From contig NC_080539.1 in assembly GCF_028640845.1 (NCBI RefSeq), positions 176,602,736 through 176,666,735 of the forward strand: 64,000 bases of DNA. Direction: 5' to 3'. Source of the stretch: Ahaetulla prasina. Taxonomy: Eukaryota; Chordata; Lepidosauria; Squamata; Colubridae. Position 1 is the stretch's first letter. Each line of letters opens with the position of its first letter. The position numbers were made by a program, and so were the translations under genes. Below the pieces are notes generated by a model. It searched no databases. It was not told the origin of the DNA and saw nothing but the letters and a program-made list of their open reading frames with translations. Positions 34,216 through 46,388 of the stretch are shown here, piece by piece.

Positions 34216-34377
34216 GTGTCTCTGAACATAATTGTAATTCCCCATTATTACAATGATTTATTTGCATCCCTTCCTAATTTATCTCATTTTCTCAATGTTT
34301 TCCTCGGAATTTTGCACAGGTGAGCAAAAGCATATGCCAAGATCTAATTAATTTGCATTTAATACCACATATCACCT

Positions 34378-34485
34378 CCAAAGAAGGTATGGAATCTAAT
34401 GCACATTGGAAGAGTAAATTTCTCTACTCTTCCAGTGGAGAAGTCCGTTCTTTCAATGTGCATTAGATTTTATACCTTCTTTTGG
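34378..34485. repeat. Inverted repeat with about 37-bp arms
   Basis: The left arm (CCAAAGAAGGTATGGAATCT, then AATGCACATTGGAAGA) is matched by the inverted right arm (34448-34485) at about 33 of 37 positions around a 34-base loop, and the loop itself can form a small stem. It could be a MITE or an RNA hairpin. No promoter is visible. Confidence 0.85.
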
Positions 34486-36314
34486 AAAACTGTTCACTTT
34501 TCAGAGCACATATGTTAAAAATACGGCCAATCTCACAGAACATTTTAAAAAGCAAATCATTTCTATTTCAATAATAGGAAGAAGGAAAACTATCAGCTCT
34601 ATAAAGTAAACCCGTCTAAAAAAACCAATCACCATATAGACCAGTTAAAGTAACAGAATCTTGCGAGTCTGAATGTGCTGCTTTTCTTCTCTCATTTATC
34701 TTCATGAGAATTAAAGGAAAGGGGTCTGTCTGACATATATTCACAAAACACTTTCTTGGCCTGGACTCAAGTTACATTTATCTGAACATTGCCTTGGTAG
34801 CAGCCTCTGTCCTCAAGGCCACGGTCTTTATTCTCTACATAAAGCCATCTCCTAATAGCCAAATCTGGGCACTGTAGAATAATGGCTTGATGTGAGCATT
34901 CATTAAGCATGTGCAGAAAAATGCATTAATCAGAAAAATGTATTTGGAGCCTTTAATGGCTTTAAGATTGGTGGAGAATCAAGGTACTGTATGATTGTTT
35001 TTACTGTATACCGCTTGGAGTCATTATAAATTGAATGACCTTACACACTTCTAAAATAAAAAATAAATAAAAATAAGGTAATCCAAATTCACTTTGACTT
35101 GAAAAAAATATACCGTGGAGCTTTTAAGGGTGGGTTTTTTGTTTTTTGTTTTGTTATAAAATTGTTCTGCCCCATTCATTAAATGGTATAGGTAGCAGGA
35201 CCATATTACATTGCATTTATAACCCCTTTTTGTTTGCAATTATTTTTCTTGCTCTTTTTCTTAATCAAGGATGGACATTTTGAAAGATATCTGCCATCAG
35301 GAAGCATTCTTAAAACAGTTGAATTGAGAAACAAACTTTATAGACTTAATTATTTCACGAGAAACACAGAAAACACAATTTAACAATTTAGTTAACACTA
35401 TGTAGAAAAAGACTTGGATGCTGATGTTACACATCCAGTATCCACAAAACTAGAAGGGACAAAAGTCAAAAAGTAAAGAATGATGATGGGCAGCCTTGAT
35501 CTACCATACTAAGGGAAAACACACAAGTGTATAATTTGTTGTTTTTAAAAAAAGCTTTCCCTTTAGCTGAACCCTGGAAAATATCTTCTGCTGACGTTGA
35601 TAGATTTGTTAATCAAGGAAAGAGACGCTCCAAAGGGCAACTACATGAAGTAGAATATTATGTACATGTTAACTTATCTGGTCTTTTTCTGCTGACAAAT
35701 ATTGCCTGTTTATTTATCTTCAAAATAAGATTTGTAAGGAAGGTTCATAACTTGAAATTTATGAATTTCTGGATGCAACTCTAGTGAGATTAAAAACAAT
35801 ACTGGAGGAATGATGGTAAAGGACTACATTGAGTCTGCTTTTTAGAAGCTAGCTGTGAAGATCACAAATGGTAATAACCTGATTATGGGATGCTCTGAGA
35901 GAACTGTGGCCAGTCACCCACCGCTTAGATTACAATCACATTACTATGGGGACACTGCAACCATTGTAAGTGTGTAGACCAGTGGTAAGTTCCACTAATT
36001 CAGAGTTCAAGCAGTGGCTGAATGACCGGCTATTAATTAAGTACCCCCTCCCCCCATATTCTATCATTACTATCACTACTACCTGTATCTTAACTTTCTT
36101 CCCAGCGGGGACAAATGGAAAGCTAGTGCTTATGAAGAGAGGGAAAGACTTGGTGCAAGTCAAGAATGGATTGGGGATAAGAATAATCGTTAGGATAGCG
36201 ATGTAATAGCGATGTAAAGACATTACTTCAGGAATGCTTCAGAGTCCAGATGGGAAGGGAAATTCCTCTCAAGGAATCCATGCTGGATGAACACTTGCCC
36301 TGTATGCAGTGTGG
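34486..36314. other. No gene seen; possible conserved non-coding segment at 34850-34990
   Basis: No repeat ends are recognised. The part from about 34850 to 34990 has several ATTA/TAAT homeodomain-like cores (CATTCATTAAGCATG, GCATTAATCAG) in otherwise unremarkable sequence. Confidence 0.4.
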
Positions 36315-36897
36315 TGTTGTGATCCACCAGCAGCCTGCGGAGCTGGCAACAGAGTCAGACAGCGATGAGGCTGAGGAAGAACATGGGCCAGCCCTGGAAG
36401 CTAGGGAAGGCCCGGATGAGGGCTCTGCGTCGGAAGCACAGGTGGGGCCAGGGACATCAAGGAGTGATGTGCGGACTCCAGAGCCTCCAGAGGTTGACAG
36501 TAGTGAGGCAGAGGAACAGGAGGAGCCTGTTCCTAATGCACGCATGAGAAGAGCTGCCAGAAGGCAAGAGCAGCTCAAGCAAAGAGGACAACTCGGGAGT
36601 AGGGCCAAGAGATGATTGGCCCCTCCCATAAGGCTTAAAAGACTAGCAACGGTGTTTGGGCTCTTTGCCAGAAAACAACGCTTTGTTTTGTTGCATTGTT
36701 TTGCCAAGAAAGGCCTTTGGCAGTTTACCTAATTGGACCAAGGTTGTGATAGAACTGAGGAATTGTGTTGGGAGGAATTTGTTTTAATTTAGTTGGACTA
36801 CACTGAGAATGAATTAATTCTCAACTGTTCTAATAAAGTTTGTTTGTTTTTACACTGATCGAGTTTCCTACTACCTACTTGGGCCTGGGTCACAACA
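36315..36897 (+). mobile_element. Solo LTR, family X copy 1
   Basis: A 583-bp LTR, TGTTGTG...CACAACA, with the 5-bp duplication TGTGG (36310-36314 and 36898-36902). A TATA-like CTTAAAAG lies at about 36633 and AATAAA at 36832-36837, which fixes the orientation as plus. From the LTR start one frame stays open for about 100 codons to the stop at 36613-36615, about 18 bp before the TATA-like box. The frame is acidic (ESDSDEAEEEHGPALEAREG) and ends in a basic Arg/Gln-rich tail (RMRRAARRQEQLKQRG). The frame also runs upstream into flanking DNA, so its own start codon, if any, is unknown. Confidence 0.88.
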
Positions 36898-36902
36898 TGT
36901 GG

Positions 36903-37136
36903 TTAGTATTTATCTTTCTCTCTTTCACCGACACAAAAAACCTACTAAGGATTTGGAGGTTTGGCATTCTTTTTCAGCATATTAAGGAGCTAGTTTTATT
37001 TATCTTTGAAAAGCTGGAATCTTTAAACTGTCATTCAATCAGTTCTGAAGGAACTGAAGAAGGCAAAATATCCTCTGTAAAGTACATAAATACAGTACAT
37101 AAAACTTCATAAAAATAAAAGAAAACTTGACCACTT
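36903..37136. other. No feature recognised
   Basis: Short stretch of unique-looking sequence between the solo LTR and the next MITE. Confidence 0.4.
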
Positions 37137-37932
37137 ACAGGTAGTCCTCAAGTTACGACCATAATTAAGCCCACAATTTATGCTGCTAAGTGAAACATTT
37201 GTTAAGTGAGTTTTGCCTTATTTTACAATTTTTCTTGCCACAGTTGTTAAGTGAATCATTGCATTTTTTTAAGTTAGTCACATGGTCGCTAAGTGAATCT
37301 GGATTTCCCATTGACTTTGCTTGTCAGAAAGTAGCAGAAGCTGACCACATGACCACAAGACACTGCAATCATCTGTCAACCCTGAAGCTGACCTGACTGG
37401 AGCAATATTGGAGCTTCAGTGTTACCATACTGGAGCTGAGGGAAAGGGAAGGGGAATTAGAGATAGAGGGTTTTGTGTAGCCAAAACAAAATGCTTTCTC
37501 TTGAGAACCAAGGACATTCTTACACCTGGGCCGTGGAAGGAGGAGTGAGATTACCAGATGACCAGACAGTGTCTTGTTTGGACCATGTGACTGATTGCTT
37601 GGGATTGTGGGAAAACTTTCTCTTAACTAAATGAAAACCATGGCAACCTTTAGAGTCCTTTTTCACCAGTTCTGTGCCAATATGATATTTCCAGTAAAGC
37701 TATTCTTCAAGGAATCTACCTGCCTTGGAGTTTTGCTTGATGCGGAACCATTACTCGGAACCCTGATACCATCATAAATATAAACCAGTTGCCAAGCATC
37801 TGAGTTTTGATCATATGACCATGGGGATGCTGCAACAGTTGTAAATGTGAAAAACGGTCATAAGACACTTTTTTCAGTGCCAACTTTGAACGGTCACTAA
37901 ATGAATTGTTTTGAATCAAGAACTACCTATAT
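37137..37932 (+). mobile_element. MITE with GGTAGTCCTC ends, interrupted
   Basis: It starts CAGGTAGTCCTCAAGTTACG and ends with the inverted remnant AAGAACTACCTA, each next to TA. The two halves (37137 to about 37400 and about 37780-37932) resemble the copy at 50104-50482. The roughly 380 bp between them is not recognised. The superfamily is undetermined. Confidence 0.65.
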
Positions 37933-38274
37933 ATTCAGAAGAGTTGATATAACCCCCTGGCATTTTTTTCCCCTGCAGTTAAAAATGCAGAAAAATGTGC
38001 TGAACTACAAAGCTGCCCTAGTAAAATATCATGTCAGTTTTTCAAATTCTGCACATCTGTGGTCTGGGAACACTGGAGACGTTGAACATTTGGCAATCTT
38101 GCAGTGATCTGGATTGAAAACTATTGGAAGTTTCATCCAAGTCAGACCAACATATATTTTTTTTAATAAACACAGAAATAAAAGATAGAAGTACAGGATG
38201 TGGCAAGAATTGCTGTTTCATCCCATATATTGATATATTAAGATGAGAAAGTGACAAAACAGAAGGCCCATTTA

Positions 38275-39128
38275 TAAGGTAACCAACTTTTTTCCAATCA
38301 GAAGGAGGACACAAATAAATTGAAGAAAAAAATATTGCAAATAAAAGAAACTTTTTATTCATTGCAACAATAATACTATATAATAAATGCATAATAAAAA
38401 ACATTTGTAACAATAACATTTTATATTGTAATTATGGTTACATGCCTATTAATTATTATTTAAATGACTACTTTTCCATTGAATGAATATTTTTTGTCAA
38501 TGTATCATCTTGTAACAATATATTGGAAATACCTGAACAAGAAATATCCTTCACATTGAATTTTACGGCAGATGCTGCAGTTAGAGTATCAACATTCAAT
38601 CTCGATTTCTGACTTTTCCAAAAATCATTAGCAATTGAATAAATAAAATTAATTATTAAAACTGAAACAATAACATAAGTGAATAAACTTGTAAATAAAA
38701 TTATACATATATGGAAATTATTAAATACATAATGAATTAATAAAATGTGAATTATTGAGCTCACCTGTGTATGATTGAATATTCACTGAGAAAGAAATGA
38801 GTCTAATGTGTGCATATGTGCCGTGACATGTTTCGGTAAGAAGCAAACAAAGCCACTTGCGCGCGGCGCATTCTCTCAAAACAATTCTCCTGTGCTCCGC
38901 CATGCACCTCATAATTGCATTTCGCCGCACTGTACCGAGCCTTGACAAATCGTCATGTCAAATACAAATACGTCACATCACATGCAACGGATCGGCATCA
39001 ATCGAATATGGAGATTTTCAGATTAGTCTTCAAACATCGAAAAGGATGTAGGAGGATACTTTTTGAGAGAGAACGGAACTTACAAAAGAAGGACTGTCCT
39101 CCCTAAAGAAGGATGATTGGTCACCTTA
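38275..39128 (-). mobile_element. hAT-like element with transposase tail remnant
   Basis: An 854-bp element with inverted ends TAAGGTAACCAAC (left) and TAAGGTGACCAAT (right, inverted). The target duplication CCATTTA is at 38268-38274 and 39129-39135. The minus strand at about 38660-38470 encodes DFWKSQKSRLNVDTLTAA, then VKFNVKDISCSG, which resembles the C-terminal dimerisation end of hAT transposases. The rest of the transposase is missing. The right end is CpG-rich (GCGCGCGGCGC near 38860). Confidence 0.65.
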
Positions 39129-39737
39129 CCATTTAATAACACAACCGCCACCATTACAGTGTGAGGCCTTGGGGCTGAATATTTGTAGTCCTTTTATTAA
39201 CTTCAGAAAGCTTTAGAAGAGACCTTTGTAAAACAAGCAAAGCCTGCTTCTGGGCTTTCATTCCTGGCTACCTTTCTGAACAGTTTTAAAATCCATCTGT
39301 CAGAGACTAAGTTTAGGGTTGTGTGCTTTTGGAATGGCACCCAGGACACAATGATTGTCACATACCAGCCTCCTTTGATGCTTGTTCTATATCAGGTTCT
39401 CCATGGGTCATGTGAAATATCTTGCAGTCCATAGGAAATATCTATCAGGTGGTCCCAATAAATGGAAAATATATCCAAGCCTTGGTCTTATATCTAGAGT
39501 GAACAGTTCTCAGTCATTTTAAGTCTTTTTTTCTAGTCCTAATCTCTATGGAGAAGAGTTTTAAATCTCAATAAACCCTGAAAGCAGCAGAGTAGCAAGG
39601 ATAGCCGGTTCCCAGTGGATAGTTCCATAGCTGTTTTTATGTATTCATCATTCTGTAATCCCTGTTCTTTCACCATACAGAATGGTTTGTTGTGGTGTTG
39701 TTGCTTTTGCAGTCTCCGTATTATCGTCATCATATCT
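39129..39737. other. No gene seen
   Basis: Unique-looking sequence with no supported feature. Confidence 0.4.
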
Positions 39738-39893
39738 GACTAGGTGGCTCAGTGGCTAAGACATTGAGCTTGTCGATCAGAAAGGTTGGCAGTTCGGCGG
39801 TTTGAATCCCTAGTACAGGTCTCTTGTGTGAGCAGAGGGTTGGACTAGATGACCTCCAAGGTCCCTTCCAACTCTGTTTCTGTTATTGTGTCT
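39738..39893 (+). mobile_element. tRNA-headed SINE with CR1 tail
   Basis: The head has an A box (TGGCTCAGTGG) and a B box (GGTTTGAATCC) and resembles the head of the Sauria-type SINEs here. It then switches to GAGGGTTGGACTAGATGACC and TCCAAGGTCCCTTCCAACTC, the CR1 3' end. CR1-tailed tRNA SINEs are known in reptiles and use CR1 for mobility. Confidence 0.78.
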
Positions 39894-40700
39894 GTGAGAG
39901 AAAATGAACAGAAAACTCCAATAAAGACACAACACAGCAGAAATTATCCAATAGTAGAAAATAATTTTAAAAATGAACCACAGCCATAAGACACTTTGCA
40001 ATAGACTGGAAAGAGTTGTTCTTAAACAAAGCAACTTCAAAAGGAAATACCAGCGTGGAATAGCAAAATGAGAGGCTGCACAGCTGTGCATAATAGGGCA
40101 CATGTGGACCCCAAAATTAAATTATGCCTCCTTAAGTCTCTTAATTTATCCCTTGGTCCTTGTTCGCTTCCCTCGCTGCTGCTATTTTCTACTGCAGTGA
40201 TTGTGATCTGCAATTTGCTTCTTTCTAATCTCTGAGTCTGAACAAAGGTTCCACTAGGAGATGTTTGGCATCTGCAAACCTCAACAAAGAGTTCTCACTT
40301 GAGGCACAAATGACCAGGTTCAAAATATCCAACTTCAGACACTGTTTGGGGAGACCTGTTCTCTGGAAAAGACTCTAATCCTGCAAAAGGTGGAAGGAAA
40401 TAGGAAAGAAGGAAAGAAACCAACCAACAGCAAGATGGATGGACTTGGTTACAGTGCACTATTGGGAGTGTTGAAAGAAGAGGTTGGGGATAGATTGTCA
40501 TGGAGAAGATCCATCTATGTGGTCACTAAGAGTTTACACTAAGTTGATGGGACATAATCAAAGCTCAGTGATCACCCAGCTAGGATCATCAGTCAGACAG
40601 ACAGACAGCCTGTAAAAATAAAACTAATACAAATGCCACAATTTATTTTAAAGGTTGATTAGGAAGAAAGGGAATAAATTGGGGTAGAGAGTTCCCATCT
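39894..40700. other. No gene seen
   Basis: No supported coding sequence or repeat end. Confidence 0.4.
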
Positions 40701-40704
40701 TTAG

Positions 40705-40880
40705 CTCTTACTATGTCGGGTGCCACAGGGTTTGGTGCCTTCTCCTCTCTTTAACATCTACATGAGACCACTGGGTTCAGCTTATCCATGACCATGGGGT
40801 AGGATATCATAAATATGCTGATGATACCCAACTGTATATCTCAACCCCTGGAGAATTAAGCAATACTATGAACATCTTAC
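40705..40880 (+). mobile_element. L2-type RT fragment
   Basis: Across two frames it shows SPLFNIYMRPLG and YADDTQLYISTPGE. The latter is the catalytic YADD box of an L2/CR1-group LINE. About 55 codons remain, frame-broken. Confidence 0.78.
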
Positions 40881-41194
40881 CACTTTCAGTCTTGCAAGAT
40901 TCTGTTAATGTAAATTTGTAATAAAGATACAGCTAGTACTCCTGGTTGTTCTTTTCTGAATTACTTTGCAGGGCTAACATCAGTTCTAAATATTTCTCCC
41001 TTCCTTTTACTTGCGAGAAAAACTAGGGAGGGTCCTTTCTGCAATGTTTCCCACACCATCTCCCCTTCTGTGGCCATGGTGACTGTACACACTGTGGTTC
41101 TCCCTCCTGCCTCCCAAACACATTCCCACCTACCATTACAGATGCTGATCCTCATAGCTAAAATCTCTATTCTTATATTCCAGTTCTTTAAGAT

Positions 41195-41350
41195 TCATAT
41201 CCCACCTTTATTTTTTTTTACAAATATACTCAAGGCAGCAAACACACACAATATGCATTCCCCTTCTATTTTTCCCACAACAACAACAACCCTATGAGAC
41301 AGAGACTGGCCCAAAGTCACTCAGCAATTTAACAGTAACCCAGTGGCTGC
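41195..41350 (+). mobile_element. Old SINE/LINE 3' end remnant
   Basis: CATATCCCACCTTTATTTTT, ACTCAAGGCAGC and CCCTATGAGAC...GGCCCAAAGTCACTCAGC follow the order of a widespread amniote MIR/L2-like 3' end. Confidence 0.5.
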
Positions 41351-41423
41351 AGAAGTGTGGATGGCCAAGAGATGGCAGCTAAAACAAATCTCTAACCTTT
41401 TGCTGTCACCTAGTGGTCAATAG

Positions 41424-42150
41424 TTCAACCTAATCAACCCATCACTTCGAGATTTTGTTGTTGCTTCTTATGAAAAGTTCAGTCAACGATATGATGGGAA
41501 GAGAAAAAACGGGGAAATGACAATGCAGTGTAATATGTAGCATTGTCTGCATGCCAGTATGAGGAGATTCTTCATGTTCGGCATGTTGGTCAGGGCTGGA
41601 ATATCAAGCCATGAATCTTGGTCCTTAGAATGTGGTGTATTAAAATTATATCCAGATGTATTCTTAGTAAGATTGCATTGTAGGGGTTGCATGAATTTCT
41701 GTTGCCTCTGAAATGGTAGGAGAGCATAGCAAAACAACTCTGTAAACAATAGATTTATGAATTTCCTTAAGTGATTCTCTCTGCTTCACCCATGAATTAT
41801 TATCCTTCTGGACATTACATTCTCTTAATGACTTTCCTGAGATCCCCCCCCCCAGGTTGTTCTCCAGCTGATCATTGGGAAGAAGTCTATTGCTGCTTGG
41901 TTGGTTTCTTTATTCTTGTCACGTTAGGGTGAACTTTCTAAGAGCTACAGCTGCAGCAACTGCAGGAGGCAAACAGGCAGTGTTCATTGTTCTTGGTGGC
42001 TTTGGAGAATAAGGAGAAAGTTCTACAGAGAGAGAGAGAGAAGCCCTCTCCTGTCACCCGTGGCCTGGATCTTTTTCAGGCCACTTGGCAGTTTCAGATG
42101 GTGTTAACAATCAGATTGGATTTTAAGATGCAGCAGAAGCAAAATATTTC
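41424..42150. repeat. Direct repeat D, left copy (727 bp)
   Basis: Matches 44084-44810 over its whole length with no difference that I could find. The two copies flank a truncated LINE (42151-44083). No gene lies inside. An open frame of 88 codons occurs in both copies because they are the same sequence. Confidence 0.95.
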
Positions 42151-44083
42151 TGGACACGTTCAATTGTATTGATGTCAGAGATGTGGTGAGGGTTCCAAAC
42201 AGGTGAGCTGTATTCTAGAATTGGTCTAGCAAATGTTTTATATGCTCTGGTTAGTAGTGTGGTGTTTTGGAAAAGAAGCTACATAAAATTAGGTTTACAA
42301 CTCTTAGAGCTTTTTTGCTATGTAGTTGCAGTGGGCTTTGGCACTTAGATCATTTGACATGAAAACTCCAAGGTCTTTAACGGGATGGGGTCGTCTGTAA
42401 GGTAATGTCCATCTAGTATGTACTTAGTTTTAGAGTTCTTTTTCCTATATGTAAGACTGAGCATTTGCTGGTTGAAATTTGGAGCTGCCAATTTTAGACC
42501 AAGCGGTTAGATGGTCAAGGTCGTTTTGAATGATAGAAGTGTTGTCTGTGGTGTTAAATAGTTTGACATCGTCAGCAAAGAGAACACAATTACTTGAGAT
42601 ATGGTCACAAAGATCATTAATGTATAGAATAAAGAGTGTTGGTCCAAGGACGCTGCCTTGAGGAACGCCACTCTTGACAGGAACAGGATTTGATAAAGCA
42701 TTGCCAATTTTGACCACTTGTTGTCTGTTAGACAGAAAAGCAGATATCCATTTGTGGAGGGGTCCTGAGATGCCATAGGATGTTAGTTTAAGGAGAAGTT
42801 TATCGTGTACTACTGAGTCAAAAGCTTTGCAGAAGTCTATGTAGATTGCATCTATTGATTTGCCTTGATCTAGATTTGAAGTCCATATGTTTTTGCAGTG
42901 GAGAAGTTGTAAGTTACATGATAACTTTTCCTGAAACCAAATTGTTTGTTGGAGAGTAGGTTGTTAGTTTCTAAGTGTGAGGTAATGGATTGATTGATGA
43001 TAGATTCCATGACTTTGCAGGTGACGCAGCAAAGGGAGATCGGTCTGTAGTTTTCGACTAAGCTGGGGTCTCCTTTTTTGAAGATGGGGATGACTGTGGC
43101 TAGTGACCAAAGTTTGGGAAGAGAACTGGTAGTGAAAGCTTTATCAAAGATAATACTTAGGGGTTCAGCTATATTAATGGAAAGTTTTTAAGAAATATGC
43201 ACATAGACCATAAGGTCCAATAGAAAGCGATGGTTTTAAGTTGTGAAGAGCTTTACCAACGTTGTCTTCTGTGAAATCTATATGAGTTAAATCATCATAG
43301 TCATTGCTGGTTCGTTTGTGGAATGTTGGATATGTGTTATCGGAGTTAACAAAAACTGAGCCAAAGAAAATGTTGAAGAGGTTTGCTTTGACTGTTTCGT
43401 CATTGCATTCTTTGTTGTTAGAATCTTTTAGTGGTGGGATGGATCTTGAATCTTTAAGTTTACTGTTGACAAAATTATAAAAGGCACGATTGGAATTTGT
43501 GCGTAGAAGGTTTTCTTCTTGCTTGGTGTGGTAATTTGTGCATTCAGTTTTAATTTGGTTGCATATGTTTCTGTAACGGTTTCTGAAGTATGTAACATAG
43601 CCTTTTTCGTTTCTTTTCCCGAGGGAATTTTTCTTTGATTGAAGCTTTTTATTGATATGGGTAGTTTGTTTTCTTGGACATGGTAGTCATTCGTGGTACA
43701 TATAATTTAATGACTCTATTGATTTCAAGTAGGAAGATTCTATAGAGGTCATCAGCGGTTATGCAGGTTGCAAACAGATTTTGCCAGTTCAGAAGTGAAA
43801 GATCGTTGTTTATAAGGTCGTAATTGGCTTTCTTGAAGTTGTAGTTGGGAGTTCTGGTGTTATGGCGAATTAAGTATGGACGTATATTGAGACGAAAATC
43901 AATCATGCAGTGGTCACTGTTTGAAAAAGGTTCTTTAATTTGTATTCCGTAAATTGAGTTTGGATTGTTGCAGAAGATGAGGTCAAGGCAGTTGTTGAGT
44001 CTTGTATTGTTAGTTACAAGTTGTTCAAGACCTAGGTTTGTAACAGCGTTGTATAGTGTAGTATGGATTGGGTCAGTTGAACA
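42151..44083 (-). mobile_element. LINE family B fragment: endonuclease end plus RT
   Basis: On the minus strand the 5' side (44083 to about 43910) encodes the end of an APE-type endonuclease (NNCLDLIFCN, then SDHCMIDFRL). A linker follows, then RT with PVKSGVPQGSVLGPTLF and the catalytic FADD box near 42570. The 3' part of the element is missing: homology stops at GTGTCCAGAAATATTTT, and its last ten bases are shared with the end of repeat D. Several frameshifts are present. Copies of the same family are at 52095-52719 and 58790-61860. It belongs to the Jockey/CR1 superfamily; the clade is not certain. Confidence 0.88.
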
Positions 44084-44810
44084 TTCAACCTAATCAACCC
44101 ATCACTTCGAGATTTTGTTGTTGCTTCTTATGAAAAGTTCAGTCAACGATATGATGGGAAGAGAAAAAACGGGGAAATGACAATGCAGTGTAATATGTAG
44201 CATTGTCTGCATGCCAGTATGAGGAGATTCTTCATGTTCGGCATGTTGGTCAGGGCTGGAATATCAAGCCATGAATCTTGGTCCTTAGAATGTGGTGTAT
44301 TAAAATTATATCCAGATGTATTCTTAGTAAGATTGCATTGTAGGGGTTGCATGAATTTCTGTTGCCTCTGAAATGGTAGGAGAGCATAGCAAAACAACTC
44401 TGTAAACAATAGATTTATGAATTTCCTTAAGTGATTCTCTCTGCTTCACCCATGAATTATTATCCTTCTGGACATTACATTCTCTTAATGACTTTCCTGA
44501 GATCCCCCCCCCCAGGTTGTTCTCCAGCTGATCATTGGGAAGAAGTCTATTGCTGCTTGGTTGGTTTCTTTATTCTTGTCACGTTAGGGTGAACTTTCTA
44601 AGAGCTACAGCTGCAGCAACTGCAGGAGGCAAACAGGCAGTGTTCATTGTTCTTGGTGGCTTTGGAGAATAAGGAGAAAGTTCTACAGAGAGAGAGAGAG
44701 AAGCCCTCTCCTGTCACCCGTGGCCTGGATCTTTTTCAGGCCACTTGGCAGTTTCAGATGGTGTTAACAATCAGATTGGATTTTAAGATGCAGCAGAAGC
44801 AAAATATTTC
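44084..44810. repeat. Direct repeat D, right copy (727 bp)
   Basis: Second copy of 41424-42150. Its first bases (TTCAACCTAATC) abut the 5'-truncated end of the LINE. Confidence 0.95.
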
Positions 44811-45078
44811 CTCAAGTTGATTGTGTATTTTATTCCATGTATACATGCTTTCCTTCTTTGGCTTACCTTTAGGGTTTAATGAAACAACTACAGCCTGTAC
44901 TGGTTTCAAATTTTGTTTGCATTTTAAGCAAGTTTTTTCTCTTCTATATTCACAGCTAATAGGGAAGAACTCTTCAGCTGTGTGAAAAGGTTTGCTCTGC
45001 TTCAGGAAAGATTATGCCATAGTAAATGCATTTTCCTTTAGGATTTCAGAAGGCTCTCCAATTTCCTCAGGGGAGGGC

Positions 45079-46388
45079 TAAACCAACTGACAGAAAACAG
45101 GCCTCAGGATACATTTATTCTTCTAAGTGGCTATAGGAAACCAGGCTGAATTCAGAAACACCCTAGGACAGCATTACATTCAAGAGCATGGCTCTTTAGA
45201 GACCCCCTCCCCCTATATTTAAAACAGACTGCAAAAAACTAATTTGGTTACTCCTCTGAAATCTGTTTGGCTTAATCTTCACCTATCGGTTTCGTTCCTT
45301 TGTCTAGTCTTCTATTCAGCTCCAGAATTTTTTACCCCACAAATTGGAGAGGGATGAAATCATTTTCTAGTTTTCATTATTTTAGCAGTTTAATTGCTGA
45401 CAGAGACTAGAAATTAGGATCATGGTTCCCAAAGTTAGAAGAACTGCTGGGGAAAATATGTGCCATTACGGAGGGCTATTATTAGAAATGCGGCAAGTTA
45501 TATCTTTTATCTTTCTTTGGGGACCACTTCTGTAATTGGATTGATAAACTAAATTTAAACCCAAAAAACATCTTATTTATTTATCCAACAATTTTACACA
45601 GCTTGGTATGTACTCCAGTGTGTGAATCGCTCCCACAGAAATGTCAAAAACATCCTTCTCCCAAAGAAATGTATGGTTAACATTTTTATAATTATTTATT
45701 TGTTTAGGGTTATATTATTTTATATATTTTGCCATACAGAGGATTGGTAAATCACTCAGACTCAACCACCATACGAGTTGTTGTTCTTGTTGTTAAAATA
45801 AAGACAGCCGGTGGGGAGTGGGGTGTATTTATCGTATTTATTCATTTAATTTTTATAGCTCCCCAGCTCAACCAAGAGAATGAGAGCAGCTTACAATTCT
45901 AAGAACGTAAGTACAAAACTCCATGAGATTTGTTGCCCATTAGAAAAGTTATCTGCTTCAGCTTCCTTTTCCTTACCTGTCATCCTTGTCTCAGAAGATA
46001 CCAATTTGGGGTCCAAGAAAGGAGGAAGAAGAATGGGGCTGGTGGTTACCATACTTTCAGCGACCTTTAGTATAACTGAGTTCTTACTTCCTTTTGTTAG
46101 TGTGGCTCCATATTGCAGTTTTGCCAGCTCCCCTCCATGCTCAGAACACAATTGTTTCTGTGTTTTCCACATACAGTGTTTATAGTAGGAAAAGAACAGC
46201 CGATTTAGCTTGTGCAGTCATGATGAGAATGTTGTATTATACAGTAAAAGGTGTAGGTATTCATGTTTAGAAGGGGCAGGAATCAAATGTTAGATTTATC
46301 AATTACTTGTTAAAGCACACAGTACCACCTAGTGGCAACATCAGGTATACAAATTCTAATAAAATAAAACCTGTGGCTTTGTTATGAG
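45079..46388. repeat. Direct repeat A, left copy (1310 bp)
   Basis: Nearly identical to 47538-48848; the only difference I found is one T in a T-run (45730 against 48190). It begins TAAACCAACTGAC. Confidence 0.95.

Noticed and set aside
41483..44409. Two identical 88-codon frames as a possible conserved small gene
   Set aside because: Both lie in repeat D, so identity reflects the recent duplication, not selection.
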